Assembly: GCA_002270565.1 (NCBI GenBank)
Contig: NQMI01000011.1
Location: forward strand, 255,929-319,928
Reading direction: 5' to 3'
Source: Stenocarpella maydis
Taxonomy: Eukaryota; Ascomycota; Sordariomycetes; Diaporthales; Diaporthaceae
Length of the DNA: 64,000 nt
Positions 22,366 through 34,084 of the stretch are shown here, in pieces. Made by a program: the position numbers and the translations under genes. Position 1 is the stretch's first letter, and each line of letters opens with the position of its first letter. Below the pieces are notes generated by a model. That model was not told where the DNA came from and did not search any database. It saw only the letters and a list, made by a program, of their open reading frames with translations.

Positions 22366-23898
22366 CTAGAGCCTCTTCAAGTCGTAGCGGCTTCGCAACT
22401 GCTCGCCATATCTCAAAAGAAGGATAGGGATTGGCAGTAGTCCCACCGCAATGAACCCCAGCAGACTGTTTCCCCAGCCCACGCCCAAGCTAGAGAAGAG
22501 TCGAAGCCCTGCAAGAGGCAAAAAGGCACCCCCAAATGATCGGAAGAGTGTATTTGCTGCGAGTGCGCTTGCCGAGTAGATAGTAAAAGAGTCGACCAAA
22601 TACATGACGACGGTCATGAAAATGACAATGTTTCCGGTCCCAATAAGCACCATCCCGATGATGGGGGCGATCCAGTGAACTTCATATTCGGCCGTCCAGC
22701 CGTAGATGAAGAGGCCCGCCGGCAGAAGAACACCGCCGAGGGGCAGGATACGGATTCGAACCTCAGGCTTTGAGACTCCGTTGTTTCTTTCCATTTGCTG
22801 CTTCACCATGCGGTCCGAGGTGAGGCTGACGAGGGTGATGCCGATAATAGAGCCGACACCTACGCCAAGGAACGCAAGGCTCGCGATGTTGGCTGTCCAG
22901 CCGTAAGACTCGGTAAAGACTTGAGTAATAGAAGAGAACATGAGGTATAAATAGCCATAGACGACGGCCATGTAAATTGCACAGATGGCCCCGGTTGGGG
23001 ACAAAACAAGAAGCTTGAGAGGCCGTACAATGCTGAGCTTGTACAGCGCACCGGCGCTAAGGCCCTTGTCGAGCTCGTGGCGAAGTAGAGGATTCCCCGT
23101 CTCCAACCGCATGCGGTCCACTTTGCGCTGCAAGAGTACAGGGCCGTAGGTTTCTCTTTCGAAGACAAGGAATACGAGGCTCACCGCGCCAGCGACTATT
23201 GTGACCAGCCAGAAGACCCATCTCCAACCATCAGCTGTCGAGAGGAAACCCCCCGCCACGGGACCAATGACGGGCCCGAGGATGGGCCCCACGGCAAACG
23301 CGGCCATGAATCCACCCCTTCGCTCAGGTGGCACCATGTCGGCGATGGATGCGCCGCCATTGGTGGTGGGGCACGAACCGAAGAAGCCGGCCAGGAAACG
23401 AAATGCTATGAGCGAGTCGAGTGATGGAGCCAGGGCACAGGCTACGTGGGACGCGACAAAGGCAAGATTGCATGCGTGGTAGACAATGAGGCGCCCATAT
23501 ATCTCGGACAAAGGTGCGAATACCATGGGCCCAAGACCCAGCTGTGTTGAGACGAGAACAATCAGCGGACCACCTCAAAGAATCTTGCATCAGGCGGTGG
23601 GCCGTTACAACATACGCCTAAAACGTAGATGGAGACAACGAATGCCTCCAATATCTGGTTGTTGGTGTTGAAATCCTTCATTATCGCTGGTACAGCGGGT
23701 GCGATGATGGCTATCAACGAGTCAACCGCAAGCCTTGGAAGTCAGGGGCTGGTCCAAGGGAGACTTGCATGACGCCAGTGGGATGAGGAAGGCCAGGAAA
23801 CTGAGCAGTGCTGCATTGGTGTTTGTCCGCCAGCGAGGCCAGTTATAGGGGTTCTGAGGATCATCGTCGCCATCCCATCCGACAACGTTCTCTGCCAT
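22366..23898 (-). CDS. MFS transporter, DHA1 type
   Basis: Predicted plasma-membrane proton antiporter that could export the pathway product. Minus-strand exons: 23898..23769, 23710..23616, 23541..22366; 466 residues. Intron 1 (58 bp) requires a GC-AG splice with donor GCAAGT; using it gives LASSIIAPAVPAIMKDF, the normal TM1-to-loop passage of the family. Intron 2 (74 bp) is GTATGT..ACAG. The protein shows the start signature GWDGDDDPQNPYNWP, the motif A region LSEIYGR, and the antiporter motif C GPILGPVIGPVAGG. About twelve membrane segments can be counted. The first ATG is at 23898; an upstream in-frame GTG at 23943 is not used. It lies on the same strand as the PKS, 880 bp upstream of the PKS start. 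Confidence 0.9.
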
Positions 23899-25286
23899 AA
23901 AATCGTGACTTGTTCGTTTCTCAGCTTGGTTCTCTGATCTCACATATCAATTCAGTTATTATGGAAACAGCATCAGTAGAGATAGCGAAGACTGACGTTG
24001 CGAGTGATATGGCTCTGGACCTCTGTGGCGTGGAGTCCCCTGGTTTAAGGTCGATGTGTTTGCCTCAGCGTCAGTGTCCTGGGCCGACATTTTATGGTAG
24101 TGCTCGGAACGAAAGTCAACCAAGAGTGAGCATTCAAAACAGAGGGGTGAATGCTGCAGGCCTAGGCACAGAGGAAGCTTCCGCGTGGAGATTTCGCGTT
24201 TTCTTCAGCTGCAGGAGTCGTGGAAAAGCTGCAGAGGAGCGTGTTCGAACGCCCAAGCCAAGACATACAATTTACCTCGCTAAGCGAGATAGGGTGACGT
24301 CAGTTGGGCAAGAACAAAGGTGTGTCGGGGAAAATACAAAATGACCTTCAGTGTGCCAGGAGGAGACGGTACCCTAGGATACTTACCATACGGTACGTGG
24401 CTTGGGATGACGGTCCGAACGGATTCTTTGTAAGAAACAAAAATTAAAAAAAAAAAGGAAGCAAAGAAATAAAAGTATCGACGTGGATCATTAGTTAGTT
24501 ACCTACCTAGATACTTGAGTGTGTACCTAGGGAGGTAGGTAGTTTTACACACTCAGGGAGGTATCGCCCATCGCTGATAGAGGTCTTCTGTACAAGACAC
24601 GCGTGCCATCGACGCCGCAGCCTTCGGCATTAAGCAACTAAGGAAATTGATCTGCACCCTGCAGTGCTCGGGAATGATTTCAGCAGGGGGGCGGCGTTCC
24701 TCAGCCATAGCGATGGCTTCCTGGGGTCACACCTGCCTTAGCCGTTTGGGCTGTCTGGAACGGTCATCTGTCATCATTGATAGCTCCCAACACACACACC
24801 GGAACGTCGTACAAATAAGACTCAGCCACTAAAGATTCGAATAACGGACTTAAGAAATGATTTAAAATTAAATCCGGCTGCTAATACCGGACTTAGGACC
24901 TACAAGCACCCGCGGAATGGGACCGGCTGACTCTGCTGAGGTCATTGTCCTGCAAGAGCAAAGATTGAGGTACCGGATACTAGTTCAGAGCAGCCTCGTC
25001 GGTACCTGAACAATATGGATCGAGAAGAGACAAAAGTCACTGCAACCTTTCACATGTACTTAAATGTGATCATAGGTAGGGTATGTAACAAGGTACCTGA
25101 GTACCACGTCTCGCATTGGCGAGCATTGGCTCGCCTGGGGCTTCCGTCCATAAACTGTGCAAAATAAAAGAAGCTCCCTCCATCCATGAGTTTGGGCAGT
25201 GATTGATCGCGCAAGACGTACAATCTATATTTAACATTCTGATCTTAAGTTAGACGAAGATCCAGATCTCACTCAGTCCTCTCAAC
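23899..25286. promoter_or_regulatory. Divergent promoter region between transporter and aldo-keto reductase
   Basis: A 1.4-kb gap serving the minus-strand transporter and the plus-strand reductase. It contains clustered TACCTACCTAGATAC and GTACCTAGGGAGGTAGGTA motifs at 24499-24541 and another GGTACCTGAGTACC at about 25092, plus a short A-run near 24446. Open frames at 23910-24344 and 24647-24832 lack domain features and are not called. Confidence 0.4.
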
Positions 25287-26532
25287 ATGGTTGCAGCACA
25301 GAAGCTTCCCACGCGCCAACTGGGCAAAGAGGGACCGCAGGTCCCCGGACTTGGATTTGGTATGATGGGACTCAGTGTCGCTTATGGAAAAACCTCGTGA
25401 GCCAAAAGTTCCTCGCAGTCGTATCTTCCAAGGCTGAGAGATCCATCTAATGACTTGACAAATCAAGTTCCGACGAGGAACGCTTCAAGGTTCTCGATCG
25501 CGCCTGGGAGCTGGGATCAACCTTCTGGGACACTGCTGCAGGCTACGGGGACAGCGAGGTGCTCATTGGCAAGTGGTTTACACTTCATCCAGAGCGCCGC
25601 CAGGACATCTTCCTGGCCACAAAGTTTGGTCTCGGGTGGAAGATCACAGACGGCAAGGTCGAAATTGTAGTTGATAGCTCGCCTGAGAACTGCCGTGCAT
25701 CTTGCGAGGAGAGCCTCCAGAAGCTTTGCACCGACTACATTGATCTCTTCTACGTCCATCGCTTCGATGGCAAGACTCCTGTGGAGAAGACCATGGCAGA
25801 ATTGGTGAGGCTGAAGAGGTAAATCTTCCATCATCTATACCTTTTTAAGACCTTGTTGATGTTGACAATATATCGCACCCTCTTCCTAGTGAGGGAAAAA
25901 TCAAGTACATTGGATTCTCTGAGTGCTCTTCCGAGACTCTCCGTCGTGGATACGCCGTGCAGTCTATTACGGCCGTGCAGATTGAGTATAACCCCTGGAC
26001 CCTGGATATCGAGTCGGAATCCGGCACCAACCTCCTGGCGACATGTCGCGAGCTTGGAACCGCCGTTGTAACGTACTCTCCCCTCGGAAGGGGGTTCTTG
26101 ACAGGAAGGTGAGGAAGGGAGTTACTCCAACAGAGCCTGGTATTCGTAATAATGACCTGGGCATATGGCAGATACAAATCACTGGACGACTTTGACGCCA
26201 AGGACAGCCGTCGGCAGCTCCCGCGCTTCAGCCCCGAGAACTTCTCTAAAAACCTCGATCTCGTCGCAATCTTTGAGAAACTCGCCAGCCAAAAGGGCGC
26301 CACTCCAGCCCAAGCTGTTCTTGCTTGGATCATGGCTCAGGGGCCGGACTTTTTCCCCATCCCAGGCACGAAGAACATCAAGTACCTAGAGCAGAACCTG
26401 GGGGCATTCAATGTGGAAATCGCACCTGAGGAGAATTCGTACATCAGAGAGTCGATCAACTCTATGGGTGGTGCTAGTGGTAAGCGCACCGTGGATACTT
26501 CGCACGCATTCGCCGATACCCCGCCACTATGA
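25287..26532 (+). CDS. Aldo-keto reductase (NADPH-dependent)
   Basis: Predicted cytosolic AKR that reduces or oxidises a carbonyl/alcohol pair with NADP(H). Model: join(25287..25396,25468..25818,25890..26108,26172..26532), 346 residues; introns 71, 71 and 63 bp. The catalytic tetrad is visible: Asp58 and Tyr63 ([12 protein letters not shown]), Lys89 (LATKFGLG), His134 (LFYVHRFD). The cofactor-side motifs include [14 protein letters not shown], and the C-terminal [19 protein letters not shown]. The N-terminal [19 protein letters not shown] is typical of YakC-like AKRs. With a PKS that releases an aldehyde, a reductase of this kind could reduce the terminal carbonyl, but it may act elsewhere in the pathway. 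Confidence 0.9.
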
Positions 26533-27767
26533 CGAATTGCACCGATGAACACCTATATTGGACGGACGTTTGGTTGTAGTCGACTCTGTGGAGGTCTGAT
26601 TAGTCGGCGTTTTCTATTGTAACCATGCCAAATAAAAATTGAGGCGATCTTCTCTCCAATATAGGGATGGTGAACGAGACAAGTCCGACCCAACTGGCAT
26701 GAAACCCCACATGCACGTTGCCGCGGGTTGTTTTGGAAGAAGGGACACATTATGTCTCAAGCTGGCACACAGGGCTGATAGACACAGACCCGCCACGTTA
26801 CTAACGGGTCGGACTTCATAAGGATACGTCAGTTGAAGTAGTCTAAGTATCAGAACTTGGAAAGATGAAGTGCCTTCCCATTTAGTTATTGTGCAAGGCC
26901 TCATCCGAGACGAACTAATACGTGGAAACCCACTCTGGTGTCCAGGACGAGACCACGACCTTCAAAGGCTTGCCCTGATACACATATTTGATTGCAGCAT
27001 CTACAGGTCGCTCACGCGGCAACTCAACGGACACTGAGTTATCCCCTCCCACTTGTCGAAGCACTTAGGTAGTTGCATAGCTTTGCCTGGAATGTGGTGC
27101 CTATATCGTCGTAAAGAGATTGTGGTAGTTATTGCAATCTATCGGCGATCAATTGGGCAGCAAACCGTACTCCGAGACACTTCTTACCTTTTGGACATTT
27201 TGTCTCGGTACCTAGGTAGGTACCGTAGGTACCGGCGTCGTACGACTCCGACTCCGATAGATCGTCCCTGCTTTGCATGGCAACTTGCATGTGTGTAATG
27301 CAGTCAGCCGGAGGCCGTAGGCCGATAAGTACGGTTCACCTTCGGAGGAGGGTGATAGTTGTAAGTCCCCGAATCATGTTAAAGAAGGTTATCGGGTGTT
27401 GGGAGCGGCATAAGACCGATGCAACGAACGAGCTTACCGGCGCAACGCGTCATGTATGCAGACCCCGACAATCCTCTCCGTCCTGATATCTGTTGTTGGT
27501 CCGAATGCATGACCTACCTCCGACTTGCCAAGAAACTACAGCACCCAAAACCGAGAGGGCAAAACGAGTAACTGCTATCCAAAGGTCTCAGTGATGCCGC
27601 TGGTGATGTAGCCCACTGCGACTGTCTATCCCAAGCTCCTTTGTAAGTTGTTGGTTTTTGTTTGGTTGGAAACTCGCCGGCAAAATAAACCTTTTGTAGG
27701 GTCCCAACCTTGACCAGCTGACTGAAAACCGTATCAGAATACCTCCAACGCGAACGCATCCGTGACC
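26533..27767. promoter_or_regulatory. Intergenic region upstream of the SDR
   Basis: A 1.2-kb gap with no supported gene. It contains the strongest example of the dispersed palindrome, GGTACCTAGGTAGGTACC followed by GTAGGTACC at 27207-27234, and a GTCGTACGAC palindrome at about 27237-27246. The promoter of the SDR must lie in its right half. Confidence 0.4.
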
Positions 27768-28826
27768 ATGGCACCATCGCTCAAGAGCACGTTGACACAA
27801 GCGTTCCCTCCGAAGCCCAAGTTCACAGAGAAGAATTTGCCCGATCTGCATGGTAAAGTCTATGTAGTGACAGGGGCCAATACCGGAACAGGCAAGGAGC
27901 TCACCCGTGTTCTCTACATCAAGAATGCCAAGATATATATGCTCGCGCGCTCCGAGGCGAAAACAAAGACTGCAATCACGGAAATCACCAGAGAATTTCC
28001 GACCTCGAAGGGGGAATTGGTGTTCTTGAAGCTCGATCTCGCCGACCTGAGCACCATAAAGTCCACGGCTGAGCGTTTCCTCGAACTCGAGACGAAGCTA
28101 CACGTACTCTTCAACAATGCGGGTGTCATGTCACCGGCGAGCGACATTTTGCTCACCGCGCAGGGTAACGAGCTCCACGTCGGCGTGAACTGCCTTGGGC
28201 CTTTTCTCCTCACCCAGCTGCTGACGCCCCTGCTCTCGTCGACCGCCAGGTCAGAACCACCGGGCACGGTGCGCGTCGTGTGGGTGGCGTCGTCGGCAGC
28301 CGAGCTCTTTGCCGAGGCCAAAATCGGTATCAGGGCTGAGAACCTCAGCCCCGACTCCTTGTCGGCAAAGTCGGGCAACGAGCGCTACTGGTTGAGCAAG
28401 GTGGCTAATTGGGCCCATGCTGCCGAGTACGCCCACCGCCATCGCGGCGACGGCGTGGTCAGCGTACCCGTAAACCCGGGAAACCTCCAGTCGGACCTAT
28501 ATCGTGACCAAGGGATAGGTATGAAGATTGCGACCAAGATATTCATGTATGCGCCTCTCAACGGGGCGTACACTGAGCTTTTTGCTGGCTTGTCTCCCGA
28601 CATTACTAGGGAGAATACCGGCGCCTGGGGTAGGTAATTCTTGCTCCGTTACAGACTGGATTGCAATCGCTAATTGTGAATTGTATTGTTAGTTGTCCCA
28701 TTCGGGCGTATCTATCCAATACGTGACGATTTGGAAGTCGCAACTAGGACAGAGGCCGAGGGCGGAACAGGGGGTACACTCAAGCTCTGGCAGTGGACTG
28801 AAACACAAGTGGGTCCATATCTTTGA
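27768..28826 (+). CDS. Short-chain dehydrogenase/reductase
   Basis: Predicted NAD(P)-dependent oxidoreductase with a Rossmann fold. Model: join(27768..28629,28693..28826), 331 residues. The intron (63 bp, GTAGGT..TTAG) restores the normal family ending: GAW joins VVPFGRIYP, then EGGTGGTLKLWQWTETQ. Without it the protein would end 39 residues short. Motifs: VTGANTGTGKE (dinucleotide binding, residues 34-44), LFNNAGVM (NNAG at 116-119), VASSAAE (catalytic Ser), and Tyr207-x3-Lys211 (RYWLSK). The ATG at 27768 is preceded by an in-frame GTG that is not a plausible start. It converges with the flavin oxidase. Betaenone-type pathways also contain an SDR, which is consistent but not proof of the same step. 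Confidence 0.9.
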
Positions 28827-29098
28827 CAGAGTGGTAAAGAACAGTAGCAAAAGGCAGTTATAGGTGGCACAAGCCAATTGAGTTAGGATATGGTCAATTT
28901 CTCTGCAGAAAGCTCTATGAATAATCTATGATGATGTATAAATATGACACGAAGTAATATGAGAAAATGAAACTGAGAGGAAGTGTAGGCAGAAAACAGT
29001 GGAAGAGGTGAGGTAATTATAAAGTGATTGAAGAACGTAGAAAAGGATAGTGAAGAAGAAGAGAAAGGAAGAGAAAGAAATTAAAGGGTATGCATCTC

Positions 29099-30954
29099 CT
29101 AGGCCTTGCACAATTTTCCACCCTCCTTCACCACCCAGGAATCACTTCCCACGCCAAAATGAGCGTATAGAAGGTTGTCCGGGTCGTACTTCTTCTTTAT
29201 CGCAAGAAGCTTGTTGTAGTTGACTCCGTACAATTCCTTCTTCCAGTCACCTTGGTACATGGCATCGATCTCGTTCAAGTAGGACCCAGATCCAGGGGTG
29301 ACGGCCTCAATGGAAGGCAAGATCTCCCTTACCAATTGTTCCTTCCGGGCCAGCATCTGGTCCCACTCAATATCCCAGTCCCAGTATCCGACGACAGTGC
29401 ATAGGAATATGGTGTCTCGCCATTGTGGCAATACTGAATTGTCTGGGTGGCTGATATTCTTCACATTAAGTCCATGGCATCCCAGCTGGTACAGACCTGT
29501 CTCCATCGCCGTCTGATACGCGTGAATGATGTCCGCGTTCTGATTGGGGTCTAGCACGCCGGCACGGGGAATAAGTCGTGTGGTCAGCTGGATGTTGGTC
29601 GGGTAAGGCCCATATGGAAGTGGAGCCAGCTCTTCAGATATGTGATCAAAGTACGAGTCCGACGTGATGGGCTCAAACGTGTAGGGGATACCTCGCATGT
29701 TGAGGCTGTCGAAAAAAGGCTGGAGCATCTCGCCAACTTGCTCGCCAGTCGTATTAGGGACCAGGATATTATTGGCGAGTAGTACTCCATCAGTGACCTG
29801 AAAGTCCATGGTGGCGGGGGTGTCAACAAAAGAAGGCATGAAAGCCATGAGATCCCCAACTCCTTTCCAGAATGTGTCGTTCCCAACCACTGAGCTGTTG
29901 AATGAGAGCGAACCGCCGCCGATAGTAGAGTCTGGGAAGATTTTGGTCGTCATGCTAACAACAACGGCATATGTTCCCGCGCCGCCGCCGCAGAGCGCCC
30001 AGTACAAGTCGGAGTTCTGCGATGGTGTCGCGACGAGATGCTTGCCTTCGGCTGTGACGACCTCCCATTCCAGCACGGCATCAGCCGCGAGGCCATGCAT
30101 GCTATTCAAGAGGCCGTGGCCGGCGCCGGGTGTGTATCCGCCAGCAAGCCCAACACTTGGACATGTACCACCGAGGATAGTGTAACCAGCTTCTGCAACT
30201 ATAGCATAAGCATTGCCGGCGACCACACCAGCCTCAAGCTTGGCCGCAGGTCCCCGGTAATTGTCGCTCTGGTACTCCTCCATGATGGTAACTGTGTCCA
30301 TATTGTGTGTCCAGAGTGATAGGGAACCCGCACCGGTTGACTTGCCCATGAAGCTTTGAGTCATTTAGCATCCAGCCCGATTGAGCATATTGGTGTGTAT
30401 TGGAAAACTCACTCATGTCCAGTATTCTTGACCACCAAGCGAACATTTCTGTTCTTCGCAAATTGAACACCGGCCACGATGTCTTTGGCACTTCTGACAT
30501 CTATGGAGTAACTTGCATAGTTCCCAAGCGTGCATGGTTGAGAAGCCGGAGTGAATGGGTTGCAAGACTGGCCCTGGGAATAAGGGTTCATGACCTCAGC
30601 TGGGTGTGTATCACTTATTTTTAAGTTAGTTTCATCTCTAGATGGGTTTTTATTGTGCAGTTGGATGTAAATCTGAACCTACTAGGTCTCTGGCGTAGAC
30701 CAGTTTGCCTGCAAGGCTGCACATGCAGCCTCATTGTACGTACTGAATGGTGCTTGGTGACACACACTCGGCAAAGGGATTGTCTGAATAAGACGTCCAG
30801 AAACTGTCCTGTTCAGTTGTGCCCATTTGTCTGGTGATGGCCAGCCCCGTTCACCAGGGAAATTCTTGCAAATATCCAGATGTTTCTGCTCTTCAGCTGT
30901 TGTCAGGCCGACCAGCAAAGCTGCCGTGGCCGGGATCAGCTGCCTCCAAAACAT
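29099..30954 (-). CDS. Secreted FAD-linked oxidase, berberine-bridge (BBE) type
   Basis: Predicted flavin oxidase using O2 and producing H2O2. Minus-strand exons: 30954..30683, 30613..30413, 30353..29099; 575 residues. Introns 69 and 59 bp; the first is GTAGGT..ATAAG, and joins PETYDTHPAEVMNP. A signal peptide is evident (FWRQLIPATAALLVGLTTA). The FAD domain contains CTLGNYASYSIDV and VRLVVKNTGHDFMGKSTGAG; His157 there and Cys222 in GGTCPSVGLAGG are spaced as in enzymes with bicovalently bound FAD. The C-terminal BBE segment is YGVNYNKLLAIKKKYDPDNL. A related enzyme, Sol5, oxidises prosolanapyrone and promotes its Diels-Alder cyclisation; this gene's place beside an ER-less PKS and trans-ER makes a similar role plausible. 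Oxidation of another pathway alcohol is the alternative. Confidence 0.91.
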
Positions 30955-32526
30955 TGAGATGGAGGTTCGAGAAGCCTGCGGTGGTATATATCTTGAAACG
31001 AGTTCTACTAGAGTGGTTCAAATGCGTCTGTGTCTCAAGAAAATATGGACCAAAGCCATTCGAAATTATCGTGGCATAATCTTCATTTATAGAATTCATG
31101 AATCTCTGCACGCCTAACTATATTTTCCACCTGATGACCCAGTGCATCATCCTAGTTACGCCCCCAAGGTGAACTATTCCAAGAAAGCCATCACCAGGAG
31201 ATCCCATGGCACATTGTTCTCTTCGTGTGTCCAGGCAGCAGAGGATGAGAAGTTCAAAGCTAGGGAATCCCTAGCCTCGGTGGCGTAAAATAGGAGCATC
31301 ACATCAGCCTGGACTTGTAAAAGCGATTGTGCAAAGTGCACTTGAGCTAATCATGGAGCTATTCCTCCAGAATTCTTGAACTGGAGACTTCGGGCCCGTT
31401 CTAGCAAGAGATTCATCACGTCTCCCAGCTAAAGTGAGTTTCCGGGATGTCCTAAAGGAACGAGGCGCTCTTCCTACAACTACAGGAAAACATAGAAAGG
31501 ATTCCAACAAATCCTTCCAAATACAGCCTTGCAGGGGGGGTTCCAGCCTTATCAAAGTCGACGGCGATGCCGCATCTTACCGGATGTGTACCTAAGTAAT
31601 TACCTTGGGGCGGAAAGGATGAATCTCATTCGTTGGTTGCATGTGATCACGTCAGGCTCAGAGGTCCTGCGCCACAAGAGCATGATCGGGATCCAACGAC
31701 AGCACGAGTGGTCACAATGTGTTTTTAGCGATGAAATCTGGGTTTTCGTTCAGCCCCAGGAGTAATGTGTTATTTTTGGAGGCCGTAAAGGCCTGTGGCT
31801 GAGACAAAATTTGGAATTACTGAATTGTAGCGCTTCGGGCGTGGCGATACACAGGTAAGAAGGATCACAATTTGCCCGACTTCAGGAAGCTAGGACACAG
31901 TTACTTAAAATCCACCGTGAAGCGTCTGCAGTAAAGAAGACGACTCGCGAGACGCGAGATGGAGATACTTCTAGCAATCGGATTCATGATCATTTGGTCA
32001 GGCGAAATTTCTATCTATGCTAACTTCTATCTATGCTAACCATGCGGGCATTCTTCTATGGGATGGTCAACGATGCAAGCATTAACATTGCGAAGAAGAA
32101 ACGACAAGAGAAAGCCCAAAACTATCTTCTCAGTCCATACGCTTGACGCATAACCCTGACACAGAACGCCATATTCCTTGGACAGAATAAGAGGGGCGTT
32201 TGAGGTTGAGACTGGGGGAGATTCTAGAACCCGACAGGCACTTCCGACTCACCGGCGAAAACTAGGGAGTTCGGTTCAAACTCCGGAGCCAATGTCCGAT
32301 AGGTCTTTATTTTTGGAAATCTAACATCAGCGGATGTTACACGTGTCCGACGATCTCTTCCGAGTGAGATAAAAGACATTGTATTCGGCGTCGGTTTCCT
32401 AAATGGTACAGCCTCTTACGAAGTTGCCACATTGAGCCTCGAGAATGTGGCAGTATATTAATGTCATTGGTCTAGATATGGTTCTCTGTATTGCTTACTC
32501 TACAATGCATCCATGCATGACCAACC
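30955..32526. promoter_or_regulatory. Divergent promoter region of oxidase and trans-ER, with a possible transposase relic
   Basis: A 1.6-kb gap between two divergent genes. Toward the enoyl reductase it contains CGG-N8-CCG at 32272-32285 and another CGG..CCG pair around 32330-32352 flanking CACGTG, all candidates for Zn2Cys6 or bHLH binding. A direct duplication of TTCTATCTATGCTAAC lies at 32011-32041. The middle part (about 31430-31860) may be a decayed transposase and is listed separately. Confidence 0.4.
31430..31860 (+). pseudogene. Possible Tc1/mariner-type transposase remnant
   Basis: Read in interrupted frames, this stretch gives VSFRDVLKERGALPTTTGKH, resembling the second helix-turn-helix of Tc1 transposases, and about 70 codons on HEWSQCVFSDEIWVF, where the FSDE tetrapeptide preceded by an aromatic resembles the second catalytic Asp region of Tc1/mariner enzymes. 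In-frame stops follow at once. No terminal inverted repeats were found. The resemblance is short and could be chance, so the call is tentative. Confidence 0.25.
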
Positions 32527-33704
32527 ATGGACGTACGAACTCAAACCGCTCTTATCCAGGCTAACGATGTCTCGGCCACACCACTCCCCCTGGCAGTCTC
32601 CACGGTCGAGGTGCCCAACCTCGCATCACCACACCACGTCATTGTCCGCGTACTTGCAGTGGCGCTCAATCCCAACGACCACAAAATGCTGACGCACTTC
32701 TTGTCACCTGGGCGCTTGGCTGGTTGTGACTTCTGCGGTGTGGTCGAAGTTGCAGGGGAAGCGTCGTCTCACCCAGCGGGCACGCGGGTCTGCGGCGCTG
32801 TCTTCCCCTACAACCCGGGCGGTTACCCGTCTGGTGCATTTGCTGAGCGCCTATCGGCCGACTCACGACGCCTACTCAGGGTCCCAAAAGAGTGGGATGA
32901 TCTACAGGGCGCGGCTTTGGGCGGCGTGGGGTGGTCCACAGCCTGTCTGGCAATATCGCACCCCGAGGCTCTTGCTCTCGAGGGGCTGCCATCCAAGCCA
33001 GCAGAGCGCAAGCAGCCAGTGCTCGTGTATGGTGGAGCTACCGCAACAGGTACCATGGCTACCCAGTTACTAAAGCTGTGAGTAGGAATGAGACATGTCC
33101 AAATGCTTGTCCTCCACTGGGTGGTGCTGCGACATGATTCTGATAACAAGGGTATAGATCGGGCTATATGCCATTGGCTGTTACTTCCCCCAAGTCTGCC
33201 CAATTGAGTATTGAATATGGCGCCACGCACACAGCATCGTACACATCCCCGAGACCTGTCGAATCCATTCGGGCTATGTCAGCAGATAAGCCAATCCGCC
33301 ATGTCTTGGACTGTATCACCGATGCAGACTCCTCGGCCGTTTGCTTTGGTGCGATATCTCGAGCCGGGGGGCGATATGCGTGCCTGGAAGAGTGCATGCC
33401 AGAATGGCGGGTAAGACGGGCAGTCAAAGTTAAGGAGGTGATGGGATACGAAATATTGGGTGACCGTGTCGATCTCGGCCCTTCTTCCACATACTCGCGT
33501 GAGGTGAGCCGCCCGTGCGTCGAAATAGGCCTGGTGTGGGTGGGCGAGATGCAGTCACTGTTGGACCGCGATCTCCTGAAACCACATCCTGTCCGTGAGG
33601 TGCAGGGCAAGTGGGGTGGCATTATCAATGGCCTGGGCGTGCTGCAGCGTGGGGAGGTCAGGGGCGAGAAGCTGGTTGTAAGGATTTCAACCGTGTTCGA
33701 ATAA
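32527..33704 (+). CDS. Trans-acting enoyl reductase (LovC-type MDR)
   Basis: Predicted NADPH-dependent stand-alone enoyl reductase that works on the ACP-bound intermediates of a PKS lacking its own ER. Model: join(32527..33077,33158..33704), 365 residues; the intron is 80 bp (GTGAGT..TATAG). Length and order match LovC-like proteins: an N-terminal GroES-like fold with VALNPNDHKM and LAGCDFCGVV, GGVGWSTACLAI, the Rossmann motif VLVYGGATATGTMATQLLK, then VTSPKSAQLSIEYGATHTASY, HVLDCITDA and a C-terminal HPVREVQGKWGGIINGLGVL. No zinc ligands, as expected. The reducing PKS at 12291-21485 has no ER motif, so the two genes form a natural pair; the gene is divergent from the flavin oxidase. Confidence 0.92.
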
Positions 33705-34084
33705 GAAGAATGGATTTCCGCGGGTCGCTGGCCGAGAGTTCCCGATGTTATGTACATACAATGATGGTGGCGCGCATCTGGTTGGCCGAAGGATTGACAA
33801 CGGGAAACACGCTTTCTCGAGTCTACATACGGGTCCATGGTAACATCTTGGCCTGTATTTGCTGACAAGGATCAAATCATTCGCGACCCAATCGGGCCAC
33901 TCTTTATCAGAAGAAATAAGCAGCATGTTTTACCCAGGATACCCCGAGCAGTACATCCTAATGCCCGAGACCCTGTTAGTATCCTAAAAGACAGGAGAAA
34001 CTTCGGTTCGCCTGGGTAAATGTAATAACACCCTTTCAGCCTGAGCTCTTAACGCGCCCACAACAGATGCAGCCCACTATACAT
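33705..34084. other. Downstream flank of the trans-ER
   Basis: Ordinary-composition sequence between the enoyl reductase stop codon and the start of the A+T-rich block. Short open frames exist on both strands but have no recognisable features. Confidence 0.4.
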
